Part shown: positions 49,708 through 60,846 of the stretch, piece after piece
How positions within the stretch are numbered: position 1 is the first letter of the stretch
Layout: the number at the start of each line of letters is the position of its first letter
Assembly (NCBI GenBank): GCA_030620095.1
Contig: JAUTXW010005192.1
Span: 61,985-125,984 of the forward strand
DNA: 64,000 nt
Direction: 5' to 3'
Source: Kuschelorhynchus macadamiae
Lineage: Eukaryota > Arthropoda > Insecta > Coleoptera > Curculionidae
Position numbers and translations under genes: made by a program
The notes under the pieces: model-generated
Seen by the model: only the letters and a program-made list of their open reading frames with translations
Told to the model about the DNA's origin: nothing
The model's database searches: none

Positions 49708-51555
49708 CCCAATGCGTACTATTACGTAATTATAGGAATAATTATTTAAGATAAATTCTTACGTCCTAATTTATCTAGTTTTGTGTGCGGATTATGCCAA
49801 AATAATGAGAATAATTTGAAGTATACGGGTACCCAAATTCTAACGTAGGTAGGGGATAAGGCCTTACAATTCAGACAGAAAGGTTATAAATTAAATCCTA
49901 CGTGTGACGTTTATGAATATATTGACATTTACCTTTCTTTCTCTATCCCCCTTTTTTTGGTGTCAGTCAGTTAGTGTATGTGATTCTGTATGGCCTAATT
50001 TCTACACAGTTCTACTTATTTTCCTCAGAATATGAAGTAAGGCATGTTTTATACGCGTATTTAAATTCATCTTAACTTGCCCACTTTTTCGAGAAAAAAG
50101 AAAAAAAAACTGACGAGACCAAATATATTTAAAAATATGATGAAAACAAATGAAGTTTTTTACCTCGAGGTGGACCCCCAAATCTACTTTCTACCTTGTT
50201 ATTTAAGCCTGACCCATAGCGCAACCAAAAAAAAAAAAAGGGCCTCAGGATAAATATCATTGTAAATAAAAAGAAGGGTCATCAAAAAGAAAATATATGA
50301 GGAATAACATACTTGCAAATGAAAGAATGATTCTCGAGATTATTTTAATTTTATGGGCAAGGACGTAAACATTAAAAAAAAAATAATAATAATAATGGCC
50401 GCATAATAATAGTAAAATCGATAGCATTTCCTATTTACACTAGTTAATTTTTAAACCAAGATTCAAAGTCATTCTCTAAGGTACTAAATACCTGAGACTA
50501 TACCGTATTCACTAATATTTTCTAATTATTCGGTTTAGAAATAGAATTTTTTATATATAAATATATTTAATTTTATGAAAGATATTAGCATATATAGGAG
50601 CACATACTCACACTTTGTTTTTTTTTTCATGCATTGTGAAACCTGCCGACTGCCACTAACCAAATACAACAAACTGGAACAAATGGAAATCCCAAATTGT
50701 CGATGCTGGAGGGAAGTAGCAGCACCAGGGTCTATGCTTGATGCAGATCGTCTCCGTATTTTAAGGGATATCAGGGAGCTCATGGCACTTAGAGGCAACC
50801 TAGACTTTTGTCAACCAATCCCATACACGAATCAAAAACTATCACTTCACAAGCATTCCTAACAGATAAAAGCAACAAGTGGCACTCACGAGGCAAAACT
50901 AGCGTACAACAGAGCCCATGGTTTGTGTAAAGCCATACTCACGAACTACAACCGTCATAGAACGTAGACATAAGGAAGACAGAAAAATGGACGTTAGGTG
51001 TAAAACATTCACAACGGCAATCAAGAAAATCAATCGCGTGCCTAAACTAAAGCTTCATCCTGAATCTGATATGGTCACTTGAGGTTATGTCCCACGTGTT
51101 GTTATACATCAAAAACACTGGGTTCAAGTAGTATTCATGCCGCCATCTACGATTCCCATTAAAAACAACCGAGACGACGCAGACGGACCACAGTCAGTGC
51201 ATGTTACCTGCATTATTACCGACGCCAGCGGCGCATACCACACTCAACAAGGGACCAGCGCGAATGGGCAGACAGATCCGGACTACAATGGGATATCAGG
51301 AAGATGAATTTCAGTTTTGTTGTTCTTTTTACAATGGTAAAACAGACTTAAGTGCAGTGGCAATAAGGTTAAATTTATTTTATAACAAACATTTTTATTG
51401 TATGTGTTAATATTATTTTACAGTTTTAATTCTATATAACTATATTAAATCTACACAAATACTTACCGAAATATTATTTACTTGGGAACTTAAACATTTT
51501 ATGATCGCTGGAGCCCAGCTTTTTGTAAACCAGGGGTTACCAAAATTAACCAAAA
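49708..51555 (+). other. Unassigned 3' region of the LTR element
   Basis: 1.85 kb between env and the right LTR, longer than usual for such elements. It has a strong pyrimidine tract plus CAG at about 49,935-49,962 (acceptor-like), an A-run followed by GGGCC at 50,227-50,244 (polypurine-like but 1.3 kb from the LTR), and a GC-richer part at 50,640-51,300. The sequence next to the LTR is not purine-rich. Confidence 0.5.
50575..50862 (+). CDS. Hypothetical 95-residue ORF 3' of env
   Basis: ATG at 50,575. After a short hydrophobic start (SHFVFFFMHC) it has a cysteine cluster, HCETCRLPLTKYNK ... IPNCRCW, then a probable helix LDADRLRILRDIRELMALRG. The sequence past residue 20 is compositionally protein-like and denser in G+C than its surroundings. 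It could be an accessory ORF of the retroelement or a remnant of another transposon; no family recognised. Open reading on the opposite strand is weaker. Confidence 0.3.
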   Translation: MKDISIYRSTYSHFVFFFMHCETCRLPLTKYNKLEQMEIPNCRCWREVAAPGSMLDADRLRILRDIRELMALRGNLDFCQPIPYTNQKLSLHKHS

Positions 51556-52185
51556 TGTCAAGCACAGAATTATATGCATAAAATATTACTTTCAAATATC
51601 AAGTACAAGAATAATATCTCTTATATCTCAAATAAAATAAATGCTAAAAGACGATCAATATACCATACATAAAAACAAGTAATTCTAAGATATTTTGCAA
51701 TGGCCTAAATTATACATCTATTGTTTTAAAGTCAATACTCTGCAAACCGCAACTCGCCTAGAATTGTTTATAATATTGGCCGTTTTAATAACGATTAATA
51801 AAACAATTAACTAATTGCTCTACATAAGAGATAAACACGAAAATCGCTGACCACCTGAGGTTTACTATAAAAAGATTTTAGAATCCTCGAGAGGGGGATT
51901 ATTAAAAATGAGAATCAATTAGCGAGTCAGTGAAATCGGTCAACGAGAATCAAAAAGTGAACTAGTGATTTGGTCAGAATATTTTTATTGAAAGTGCTGT
52001 TCCCCTGGTCAATGGGCCAATTAATGTAAGTTATATATTTTTCTCTTAAAGTGAAAATTGTAGAAATCATACTTTTAAAAACGACCATCTGTAAATATGT
52101 AAATAAAAAGTTAGGTGTTTTTTAAATATATATTTTATTTAGTTAGATCCCTACGTCCCTAGTCATACCCTATATCGGGACCATG

Positions 52186-52188
<3 letters not shown>
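51556..52188 (+). repeat. Right (3') LTR, 633 bp
   Basis: Same length as the left LTR. The substitutions seen are in the segments AATTAYACATC, CTCGCCYAGAA, GACCASCTGAGG, AATGAGRATCAA and CAGAATRTTTTT. Followed directly by (AT)n. Confidence 0.93.
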
Positions 52189-52233
<45 letters not shown>

Positions 52234-52246
52234 AAAATGACTTCTT
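52189..52246. repeat. (AT)n between LTR element and Penelope pair
   Basis: About 42 bp of AT plus a short non-repeat strip (ACAAAAATGACTTC) before the Penelope-like 3' end. Confidence 0.9.
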
Positions 52247-52705
52247 ATATATATTTGAGAGGGTTTTCTTGGAAATAAGCCAATTTGTTTAAAATATTGA
52301 AATGTTTTTAATTTTCTACATTTGTCTTTTTGGATTGACGTTTCGACCACAATTTGGTCTTTTTCAAAATCTAAAACAAGGAGTTTTACACGTCATTAAC
52401 ATTGCTTTACAAAAACTTACATTATGCTATTTTCTTTACATGTACAACTATACGATTAATTTTATAGTAAGTATGTTAGTAATTTTTAGATATACATAGT
52501 TATACAAGCACCTTTTAAACGTCTACTTTTCATTATATTATTCACAAACAGAAAAAGGCAAAAAAGAAAAAGAAAAGAAAAACACTCACCCAAAGAACGT
52601 AGGTTAGTCCTAAATGATTAAAAATTTATAAAATACGCGTTCACATTTTACGAAGAAACACACACATTTTGTAGCAGTTGTTCCGCCTGCAAGTCGCGAC
52701 GAACA

Positions 52706-53671
52706 CTATTTCAACAATGAATAATATATTTTGCTTAAACTGTTTATATCTTTTTTATCGTTGACGGCGTTCTGATTTTTTTGGATTTCTATCATTTCTA
52801 GAAACTCTCTTTTTTTGGTATTTTTTTCTGATTGTATAATTTTTGTATTATTATAATTAAAAGTGTGTTTTTTTGAGATTTCGTGGGTGATTAGGGCAGT
52901 GGTATTTTTTTTATCATATTTATGGCTTTTCAATCTGTTTTCTAAATACTGGGAAGTTTGACCAATATACACTCCTGAACAATCATTGCAAGGAATTTGG
53001 TAAATGATGTTACTTTTTTTGTTATTCGGGGTTTTTGTTTTTAGTTTGGTATAATGTTTGTTAAGAAGGTTGAAACCTTTGTGACACACTGTTAAATCAT
53101 GTTTATCTAGAAGTTCTTTTAGCTGTTCTGATAGGCCTTGTATGTATGGCAAAGAGAGATATTTTTTCTTAGTTGAGTTGTTTTTTTCATTTTTGTTGAT
53201 GTTCGCAGTAGAATTGTAGAACTTATGAATTCTTTTTTTGAAAATTTTGTTAATTAAGTTTTTGGGGTAGTTATTTTTATAAAGGGCATTTTTTGCTTTT
53301 TCAATAGCTCGTTTTCTGTATTCCCAGTCAGAAAGAGCGATGGCACGATCCGCCAGACCAATTACAACGGATTTTTTTTGACACATTGGATGACATGAGA
53401 GAAAATTAAGATACCTTGCTGACCACGTTTTTTTTGTGAACCATTCAGTTCTTAAATTTTCATTTAGATTATGTATGGTGACATCTAAAAAATTTATTTT
53501 GTTGTTTTCCTCTATTTCATAGGTGAATTGTAATTTTTTATGGTAGCTATTAAATATTTTTTGAATGTTGTCTATTTTGTCTTTTGGGATGGCTGTGATA
53601 CAATCATCCACGTATCTATAAAAAAATGGGAGTTTATATTTTAATTTTTTAATGGAAGTTTCTTCGCGCAA
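52706..53671 (-). pseudogene. Left Penelope-like arm: RT C-terminus and GIY-YIG nuclease (321 aa)
   Basis: Open to the natural end of the protein. Residues 16-24 FYRYVDDCI are the RT catalytic box; INFLDVTIHNLN and TEWFTKKTWSARYLNFLSCH follow (RT thumb), then SDWEYRKRAIEKAKNAL and LPYIQGLSEQLKELLDKHDL (linker). IPCNDCSGVYIGQTSQYLEN with RLKSHKYD is the GIY-YIG endonuclease with its upstream Cys pair; EFLEMIEIQKNQNAVND is its C-terminal part with the catalytic Glu. Roughly the first half of the polymerase (fingers, motifs 1-5) is missing, so it could not retrotranspose. The apparent start is a TTG in the junction sequence, not a real start. The nuclease domain is intact by eye. Confidence 0.9.
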
Positions 53672-53689
53672 ATAGTGATGGAAGACCTA
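53665..53689. other. Palindrome junction
   Basis: The right arm begins 18-20 bases further 5' (ATAGTGATGGAAGACCTA, reading IVMEDL in the RT) than the left arm, which stops at GAAGAAAC. The few bases GCGCA between them match neither arm. So the two 5' ends are different truncations joined by a micro-insert. Confidence 0.7.
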
Positions 53690-54652
53690 GAAGAAACTTC
53701 CATTAAAAAATTAAAATATAAACTCCCATTTTTTTTATAGATACGTGGATGATTGTATCACAGCCATCCCAAAAGACAAAATAGACAACATTCAAAAAAT
53801 ATTTAATAGCTACCATAAAAAATTACAATTCACATATGAAATAGAGGAAAACAACAAAATAAATTTTTTAGATGTCACCATACATAATCTAAATGAAAAT
53901 TTAAGAACTGAATGGTTCACAAAAAAAACGTGGTCAGCAAGGTATCTTAATTTTCTCTCATGTCATCCAATGTGTCAAAAAAAATCCGTTGTAATTGGTC
54001 TGGCGGATCGTGCCATCGCTCTTTCTGACTGGGAATACAGAAAACGAGCTATTGAAAAAGCAAAAAATGCCCTTTATAAAAATAACTACCCCAAAAACTT
54101 AATTAACAAAATTTTCAAAAAAAGAATTCATAAGTTCTACAATTCTACTGCGAACATCAACAAAAATGAAAAAAACAACTCAACTAAGAAAAAATATCTC
54201 TCTTTGCCATACATACAAGGCCTATCAGAACAGCTAAAAGAACTTCTAGATAAACATGATTTAACAGTGTGTCACAAAGGTTTCAACCTTCTTAACAAAC
54301 ATTATACCAAACTAAAAACAAAAACCCCGAATAACAAAAAAAGTAACATCATTTACCAAATTCCTTGCAATGATTTTTCAGGAGTGTATATTGGTCAAAC
54401 TTCCCAGTATTTAGAAAACAGATTGAAAAGCCATAAATATGATAAAAAAAATACCACTGCCCTAATCACCCACGAAATCTCAAAAAAACACACTTTTAAT
54501 TATAATAATACAAAAATTATACAATCAGAAAAAAATACCAAAAAAGAGAGTTTCTAGAAATGATAGAAATCCAAAAAAATCAGAACGCCGTCAACGATAA
54601 AAAAGATATAAACAGTTTAAGCAAAATATATTATTCATTGTTGAAATAGTGT
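53690..54652 (+). pseudogene. Right Penelope-like arm: same protein, two frameshifts
   Basis: The longest frame (53,745-54,557, 270 aa) covers VDDCITAIPKDKIDNIQ to NTKKESF. An extra T in the T-run at about 53,730-53,737 puts the upstream part (MEDLEETSIKK) out of frame, and one A fewer at about 54,537-54,545 shifts the end so that the catalytic-Glu region is read only in another frame. IPCNDF replaces IPCNDC next to GVYIGQTS. Apart from this it matches the left arm. Inactive. Confidence 0.88.
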
Positions 54653-54995
54653 TCGTCGCGACTTGCAGGCGGAACAACTGCTACAAAATGTGTGTGTTTC
54701 TTCGTAAAATGTGAACGCGTATTTTATAAATTTTTAATCATTTAGGACTAACCTACGTTCTTTGGGTGAGTGTTTTTCTTTTCTTTTTCTTTTTTGCCTT
54801 TTTCTGTTTGTGAATAATATAATGAAAAGTAGACGTTTAAAAGGTGCTTGTATAACTATGTATATCTAAAAATTACTAACATACTTACTATAAAATTAAT
54901 CGTATAGTTGTACATGTAAAGAAAATAGCATAATGTAAGTTTTTGTAAAGCAATGTTAATGACGTGTAAAACTCCTTGTTTTAGATTTTGAAAAA

Positions 54996-55018
54996 GACCA
55001 AATTGTGGTCGAAACGTC
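54996..55018 (+). ncRNA. Hammerhead-like motif, right arm
   Basis: GACC, a 7-base loop, GGTC (stem II), then GAAACGTC. The mirror copy is at about 52,337-52,359 on the minus strand. The CUGANGA box is replaced by TTTTGAAAAA, so catalytic competence is doubtful. The motif matches the conserved end of Penelope-like tails. Confidence 0.4.
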
Positions 55019-55097
55019 AATCCAAAAAGACAAATGTAGAAAATTAAAAACATTTCAATATTTTAAACAAATTGGCTTATTTCCAAGAAAACCCTCT

Positions 55098-55103
<6 letters not shown>

Positions 55104-55152
<49 letters not shown>
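55104..55152. repeat. (AT)n between Penelope pair and gypsy B
   Basis: About 48 bp AT, directly bounded by the Penelope 3' end and the gypsy B LTR. Confidence 0.95.
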
Positions 55153-55154
<2 letters not shown>

Positions 55155-55583
55155 TTTCGGATTTGCCGGTAACCAAACACGTAGTCTCTGAATGCACTCC
55201 TTTTATTTTCAAAACATAGCGTACAGGTAATACAGGTAAAAACTGGTTATACTTCATACTCGTAACTAAGGTAACCCTAAACTTGGCGCTGTCTACTTGT
55301 TTACACTTTAAAATCTCAAACTAAACTGAATCTAAATGTGGCCTCGCGGTGCGCTTATATAGCCTTTAGAAAAAGGTGGTATGGTCTAGAAAATTCTAGA
55401 ATAATCTAAATACTACAGGGTGAAAAGAATTAAGCCTAACTGAACTTTCGTGAACGATTTTTGACACTATCATAGTCGTTACATGGATAAAAATTACGGT
55501 AAGTCTACTTCATTAAAATAACAAATAATAAATAAATTCACTTAAAACTTAACAAATCTATAACTAGAGCTAAATTCGCAACA
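55153..55583 (-). repeat. Gypsy B 3' LTR (431 bp)
   Basis: In element sense TGTTGCGAATTTAGC ... CGGCAAATCCGAAACA. Contains GGCTATATAAGCGC (TATA box). Confidence 0.9.
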
Positions 55584-56715
55584 TTGCCCCCTTCCCTGAG
55601 TTGATCGTCCCGATCAAACATCTTCAGCATCTTGGTAACGGGCTAGTCGATGGAGGTGCACCACTTTCATCTTTGCATGAGGGCTCTTCTGAATTCGGTA
55701 TACCTAGTCATTCAGTTGGGTCACCACGCGATATGGGCCTTCCCATCACTTCTGCAACTTCGGTGAGCGTCCCTTACTTCTTTTTGGATTGTACAACCAA
55801 ACTTTTTCACCAACTGTATATTCACTGTGATTGGCTCGTACATCATAACGTGACTTCATTCTATCGCTTTCTATCTATAATTTCTGGCGGACCTCTTCAT
55901 GGATTTCTCCGAGGCGTTTACTAACCTGGCTGGCATAATCCATAGTAGTAATCTTATTGTCAGGAGGGCGTCCAGTCAAGAGGTCGACTGGAAGCTGTAA
56001 ATCAGATCTAAATATTACACTGGCAGGTGTTTTACCATGAACTGCAGAGCGATAGGCCAGTAAAAATGTCTGAATGCATTTATCCCAGTCACTTTGCTGT
56101 TCTTTAACTTGGATTTTCAGGTAGTTCTCCAAAGTTCTATTAAATCTTTCAACCATTCCATCGGTTTTTGTCTTATGAATGCCTAATAGACTGCACAGCT
56201 TTTTTAATACATCGGATTCCAAGTTTCTGCCTTGGTCGGAGTGTATTTCCCTTGGAATTACATATCGGCAAATCTATTCATGAAATAGTACGTCGGCAAC
56301 AATGATGGCTTCTTGATTGGGTATAGCGTAGACTTCTGGCCATTTGCTGGAAGTAATCCATCGCTACTAACACAAAGCAATTCCCGGACTTAATTGGAAA
56401 TAGTCCTGCTATATCTATGGCAATTCGTTCAAAGGGTGCTTCCACGTTGTACTGCTTCATTTTGCCACGAGTACGAGTTTGGAGTCCTTTACTGGCGGCG
56501 CAGTCCTCGCAGGTTCGGCACCAATCTTTTACATCTGTACGAGTTCCCAACCAATAAAACCTTTCTCGAACTTTTTCAAGAGTCTTCATAACACCAAAAT
56601 GGCCTTCGCATACACTTGTGTTTGTGGGCAAAATAGTTTGATATTTGTTATTTTTGCCATCAGAACTTTCCCAGATTTTTTTTAACAGGCCGCCTTTTAT
56701 CGCTAAAGAGCCCAT
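55584..56715 (-). pseudogene. Gypsy B integrase
   Basis: Two minus frames. 56,715-56,278: zinc-binding HHCC region (HFGVMKTLEKVRERFYW then CRTCEDCAASKG) and the start of the catalytic core (PFERIAIDIAGLFPI, first Asp; FVLVAMDYF). 56,222-55,875: GIHKTKTDGMVERFNRTLEN, where VERFNRTL carries the catalytic Glu block of the DDE core, then SDWDKCIQTFLLAYRSAVHG. The middle of the core with the second Asp is lost at the break near 56,230-56,280. The C-terminal part to 55,600 is degenerate. Confidence 0.88.
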
Positions 56716-58230
56716 AAAGCCCAGTATCCTTTAAATTTCTGGAATTTGGCTGCAATTTCTTGGTAACAAGGTCTTGGTGAATTTTCTAATTTCAACTTAA
56801 TTATAGGGCCAATATCTGGGTCTTCTTGCTGACCTTTGGATAGCATTTTTGAGTCCCACTCTTGAGAGCTTTGAAGTGCTGTTCTTCGGCAATAAAAATC
56901 GTCAGGATCTTCTCTTTCCTCGTGTTTATTGCAATGTTTACAACTTTCTGGGTATGGTCGTCTTGAAAAAGCATCAGCATTTTTATAATTTAACCCTTTG
57001 CGATGTTCAACTTTAAAGTCATATTCCTGTAGGCGTTGCAACCACCTGGCTATTTGTCCTTCGGGATTCTTAAATTGTAGCAACCATTTGAATGATGCAT
57101 GATCCGTCCTTAAAAGGAATTTTCGCCCGTACAGGTACTTATGAAAGTGCTCTAATGTTTTAACAATAGCCAGTAGTTCTTTCCTTGTCACACAGTAGTT
57201 GCGTTCAGGTTTAGAAAAAAACCTTGCTGAAATAGGCTATTACTTTTTCTTCGCCATTTTGTACTTGTGACAAAATACCACCAATAGCGGCATTGCTTGC
57301 ATCGGTGTCTACGATAAACATCTGGGATGACTCAGGATATGATAACACTGGAGGATTACACAAGGCTTTCTTCAAGTCTTTAAATGCTTCTCCACGTTCT
57401 TCGGTCCATACATAGCTATGATTGCTTTCAGTAAGTCGATGTAACGGCCTAGCGATATTAGCAAAACCTTTTATGAATCGTCTGTAGTATGTACAAAGTC
57501 CCAGAAAACTCCTTAGTTCATGTCTGTTATTGGGAATTGGCCAATTTTGAATGGCTTCAGTCTTCTCTGGATCGGTTTTTACTCCATGTTCAGTAATAAC
57601 ATGTCCTAAATATTTCACTTGTTTTTTGAAAAATTGGCATTTCTTGGGACTGAGTTTTAAGCCAGCCATTCTCAGTTTCTGGAAAACAGCTTCAATATTC
57701 TTCAAATGACCTTCAAATGTTTTTCAAAGAATAATGATGTCATCTAAATATACCAGGCATGTTTCCCATGTCATTCCATGTAATGCCAGTTCCATTAAAC
57801 GTTCAAAAGTCGCTGGAACGTTGCACAATCCGAAAGACTAACTTTAAAATGCCACAGTCCAGTCCCAGTAGAAAACGCTGTCTTTTCTTTATCCGCTGGA
57901 TTAAGCTTAACTTGCCAATAACCACTTTTCAGGTCCAAGGTCGAGAACCATTTTGATCCTGTTAAAATGTCCAAGGTATCGTCAATTCTTGGTAGGGGAA
58001 AGCTATCTTTCTTTGTGACGTCATGGAGCCTGCGGAAGTCGACGCAGAATCTGGTGGAACAGATTTCTTCTTAACCAAGACTATTGGTGATGACCAGGGA
58101 CTTTGCGATAAGCATCCGATCAACTTCATGCCGCTTTGCCAAAGGTATTCATCTAGGAGGCTGTTTTATCGGCACTGCATCACCAGTATTAATTCGATGT
58201 TGAACTATGTTGGTTTTTCTAAGTAGCTGT
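56703..58230 (-). pseudogene. Gypsy B reverse transcriptase and RNase H
   Basis: Broken minus frames. About 58,200-57,720: RFCVDFRRLHDVTKKDSFPL, then WFSTLDLKSGYWQVKL (first catalytic Asp in FSTLDL) and KTAFSTGTGLWHFKVS; the catalytic YLDD box lies at about 57,745-57,755 and a stop follows soon after. 57,705-57,211: KLSPKKCQFFKKQVKYLGHV (thumb), LRSFLGLCTYYRRFI, then RNase H start FIVDTDASNAAIGGILSQVQ. 57,191-56,703: TRKELLAIVKTLEHFHKYLY, LRTDHASFKWLLQFKNPEG and LNYKNADAFSRRP (RNase H end and tether). Catalytic residues are still visible but the chain is split by at least three breaks. Confidence 0.9.
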
Positions 58231-58613
58231 CAGACAAAGAGAAGACTTCTACTCAGAAGTTCTGCTAATTTGGATACCTGAACTTTATTCAGTAAATGTT
58301 GTGATGATTTCACCAGGTCTTGAAGTATCTTAGGTAAAGTATTTACAGGTCCTGAATGTAGCAAGTTTGTGCAGGTAAATATTGTATTAGCAGGTTGACA
58401 GGTCCCGATCTTATCACCTTTTTGGACTTGCTGAGGATATTCTTTAATGTTCATCATTTCTACAAATATCGTATTTCTTTTACATCGACTCAAGATTCTT
58501 GCTGGTAAAATTACCTTTTCATGTAGTGGACAGTCTTGAATTGGTTCGAACAAAATAACTTCTTCATCTAAGTCATCAAGCACTGCATTCTGACCTCGCA
58601 GGTAAAGTAGCAT
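58230..58613 (-). pseudogene. Gypsy B protease-RT linker region
   Basis: A 127-residue frame: LYLRGQNAVLDDLDEEVILF, ARILSRCKRNTIFVEMMNI, then PQQVQKGDKIGTCQPANTI. This is the poorly conserved region ahead of the polymerase in this group of gypsy elements. Stop at the end; collinear with the protease upstream. Confidence 0.7.
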
Positions 58614-58645
58614 CTTCTAACAAAATAACTTCTCGGATAGTGGAA

Positions 58646-59038
58646 TTATTTCTTCGTGGCAGGCTCATAAGCTTCATTTTTGGTACGGAGGACTCGTTGA
58701 GGTAGATCAATGACAAATTTATGTTCCTTCATAACATCAAGACCAAGTATGACGTCATCCATTATATTTGCGATGAAAACAGCATATATGAAGGTAGTGT
58801 TCCCCAGGGTTACTTTAGCTTCATGGATGCCTTTCACAGGTATAATTTCACCGTTGGCGGATTCCAAGACATATTTTTTGTATGGATTTTCTATCTTGAA
58901 AGGATCTATAATGTCTGGCCTTACGATGGTGTGGGTTGAGCCGGTATCCAGTACCATTTCACAGTCCCGACCGCATATCTTCCCTGGTACTACCAAGCTA
59001 GAGCCATTATTTTGCAGCCGGGATACTTTAATTTCCAT
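58646..59038 (-). pseudogene. Gypsy B aspartic protease
   Basis: 130 residues, itself uninterrupted: MVLDTGSTHTIVRPDII carries the DTGS active site; IMDDVILGLDVMKEHKFVID is the second conserved 'ILG.D.L' block; IYAVFIANI forms a flap-side strand. It would cut Gag-Pol. It is separated by stops from gag and RT frames, so it is treated as part of a dead element, although the protease frame alone looks intact. Confidence 0.88.
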
Positions 59039-59125
59039 CGATGTTGATGGGGCTTAGTAGCACCTAGCCAGTTTTCGCCCCTTAAAACTGGCTAATGGGA
59101 GTTTTCCTGATTATCTTTAGGAAGC

Positions 59126-59497
59126 TCATTGTTGGTACAGCGGCTTTGCACAAGTCCCCTTTTCCCACATTTCCAACAAACGGATGCCTTTTCTTTGCCG
59201 GAAAGATAAATACCTGCTTTCATCCTTCTGTTGCCTAGCAAGAGCCTCTTGCAGCTTCTTCAGAGTTTTCGAAATGTCTTCAATTGTGGGGTGTTGTTCT
59301 GAAATGTAATTCAACCTTCGTAATTTTCCTTGACTTCTGGATGTTTGCTTAGCAGTTTCATACTGAAGGGCATATGCGAGAGCTTCAGATATCTTTTTTA
59401 ATCTAGCCATTCTTAATGCCTGGTTGTAACTGCTTACTGCCAACTCTTGCTTGACCTCTCCAGGGTAGGATGGATAAGTCAAATTAATTAGTCGCAC
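59126..59497 (-). pseudogene. Gypsy B gag C-terminal part
   Basis: MRLINLTYPSYPGEVKQELA, then ALRMARLKKISEALAYALQY, then a basic Gln/Lys-rich stretch. A Cys-type nucleocapsid motif is read past a frame break just before 59,126 (CWKCGKRGL, at about 59,150-59,175). Continues the gag of 59,526-60,443. Confidence 0.75.
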
Positions 59498-59525
59498 AAT
59501 ATCGATTTCGTACTCTTAGAGACTT

Positions 59526-60443
59526 TTAGACTGTAGATGTGCTTCCCCATAACGCATTTCTAGATGGCCTACTAATATCCCAGTCATTTTGTTTATCTTC
59601 GGGTATGTTCCTTAGCACCTCCATTGCTTCACCACGCAAGGAACAAACCAGTGCTCGTGCCTTTTCACTGGAATCCCAACTATTTCCAGTTGCGGCAGCT
59701 TCAAATTGTTTTAGGTAAGTAACCCACGGCACCCTACCATCAAACGTACGTGGCTTTATCACATGTGATAAAGAGACAACGTCGGATTTGAACTCACTTT
59801 GGTTTCCAAATTTCTGCATCTGGGAACGTAGACTTTGGACTTCTTGCTGCGTTTGGTTACGAACCTCCTGAACTTGCTTTTGCACTTTCTTCTCCACTTG
59901 TCCCATTTCCTCTTGTACATCTTCCTTGGTTAGTGTCAGTTCAAGCAACGTTTTTCTAGTGATTTCTTCTTGATTCTTTTCTGTTTCTTGCATTTTTGGT
60001 TTTACGTCCTCTTGGTGCCTCCTCATATTATCTGTAAGTTCTTGCTTTAGTTTTTCCTGGTTCCTCTTCATATCTTCCTTGCTTTCTTGCTTCATGTCCT
60101 CTTGATTTTTCTTCAGGTCGCCTAGTTCTTGCTTCATGTCTTCTTGACTTTTCTTCATGTCTTCTTGACCCCTCTTCATGTCTTCTTGGGGGTTCTTTAT
60201 GTCTTCTTTAAGTTCATTCTTCATATCTTCTTGATTTGTCTTCATATCTTCTTTAAGTTCATTCTTCATTTCTTCTTGGGCCTTCTTTATTTCTTGTTTT
60301 ACATCTTCTTGGTTTTTCTGTATGTCATTATACATTGCAATAATCAAGTTCATCAAAGAATCCAAATTTGCTGCCATGATTATTGCTACTAATGGATTAT
60401 ACTTCTTTAGCTTCAAGGATCCTAATCCCGCCTCCGACACCAA
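59526..60443 (-). pseudogene. Gypsy B gag N-terminal part with long coiled coil
   Basis: 305 codons. Residues about 40-165 are a charged coiled coil built of QEDMK-type units (KKNQEDMKQESKEDMKRNQE and the like) spaced mostly 7, 14 or 15 residues apart; then KKVQKQVQEVRNQTQQEVQS continues the helix. The capsid-like region begins at about 225: IKPRTFDGRVPWVTYLKQFE, then WDSSEKARALVCSLRGEAME, the 'F.G...W..Y..QFE......W....KA..L...L.G.A' signature. It ends with a frame break. The first 20 residues before MAANLDSLMNLIIAMYND may be leader. Confidence 0.85.
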
Positions 60444-60444
60444 A

Positions 60445-60846
60445 TATTCCGGATTTGCCGGTAACCAAACACATTTTCAAAACACAGTTTACAGGTAGTA
60501 CAGGTAAACACTGGTTATACCTAATACTCGTAACTAAGGTAACCCTAAACCTGTCACTATCTACTTGTTTACGCTTTGAAATCTCAAACTAAACTGAATC
60601 TAAATATGGCCTCGCGGGGCGCTTATATAGCCTTTAGAAAAGGATGGTATGATCTAGAAAATTCTAGAATAATCTACATACTACAGGGTGAAAAGAATTA
60701 AGCCTAACAGAACCTTCGAGAACGATTTTTGACACTATCATAGTCGTTACATGGATAAAAATTAAGGTAAGTCTACTTCATTAAAATAACAAATAATAAA
60801 TAAATTCACTTAAAACTTAACAAATCTATAACTAGGGCTAAATTCG

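Larger units (their letters stand above)
52247..55103. mobile_element. Head-to-head pair of 5'-truncated Penelope-like elements (2.85-kb palindrome)
   Basis: Left arm about 52,247-53,664 (minus sense) and right arm about 53,690-55,103 (plus sense) are inverted, nearly identical copies meeting 5' to 5' across a 25-base spacer. Each arm holds the C-terminal part of the reverse transcriptase starting just before YVDD, the GIY-YIG endonuclease, a 3' untranslated region with a GAAACGTC hammerhead-like motif, and an AT-rich terminus. Differences noticed: one extra T in a T-run and one missing A in an A-run of the right arm, and Cys to Phe near GVYIG. The inverted 5'-to-5' arrangement is known for Penelope-like insertions. 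Confidence 0.9.

Noticed and set aside
52247..55103. Twin-primed inversion of a single Penelope-like cDNA
   Set aside because: Both arms contain the same sequence with complete 3' ends; twin priming would split one copy into non-overlapping halves.
60129..60392. Hydrophobic 87-codon plus frame
   Set aside because: Antisense shadow of the repetitive gag coiled coil of gypsy B.
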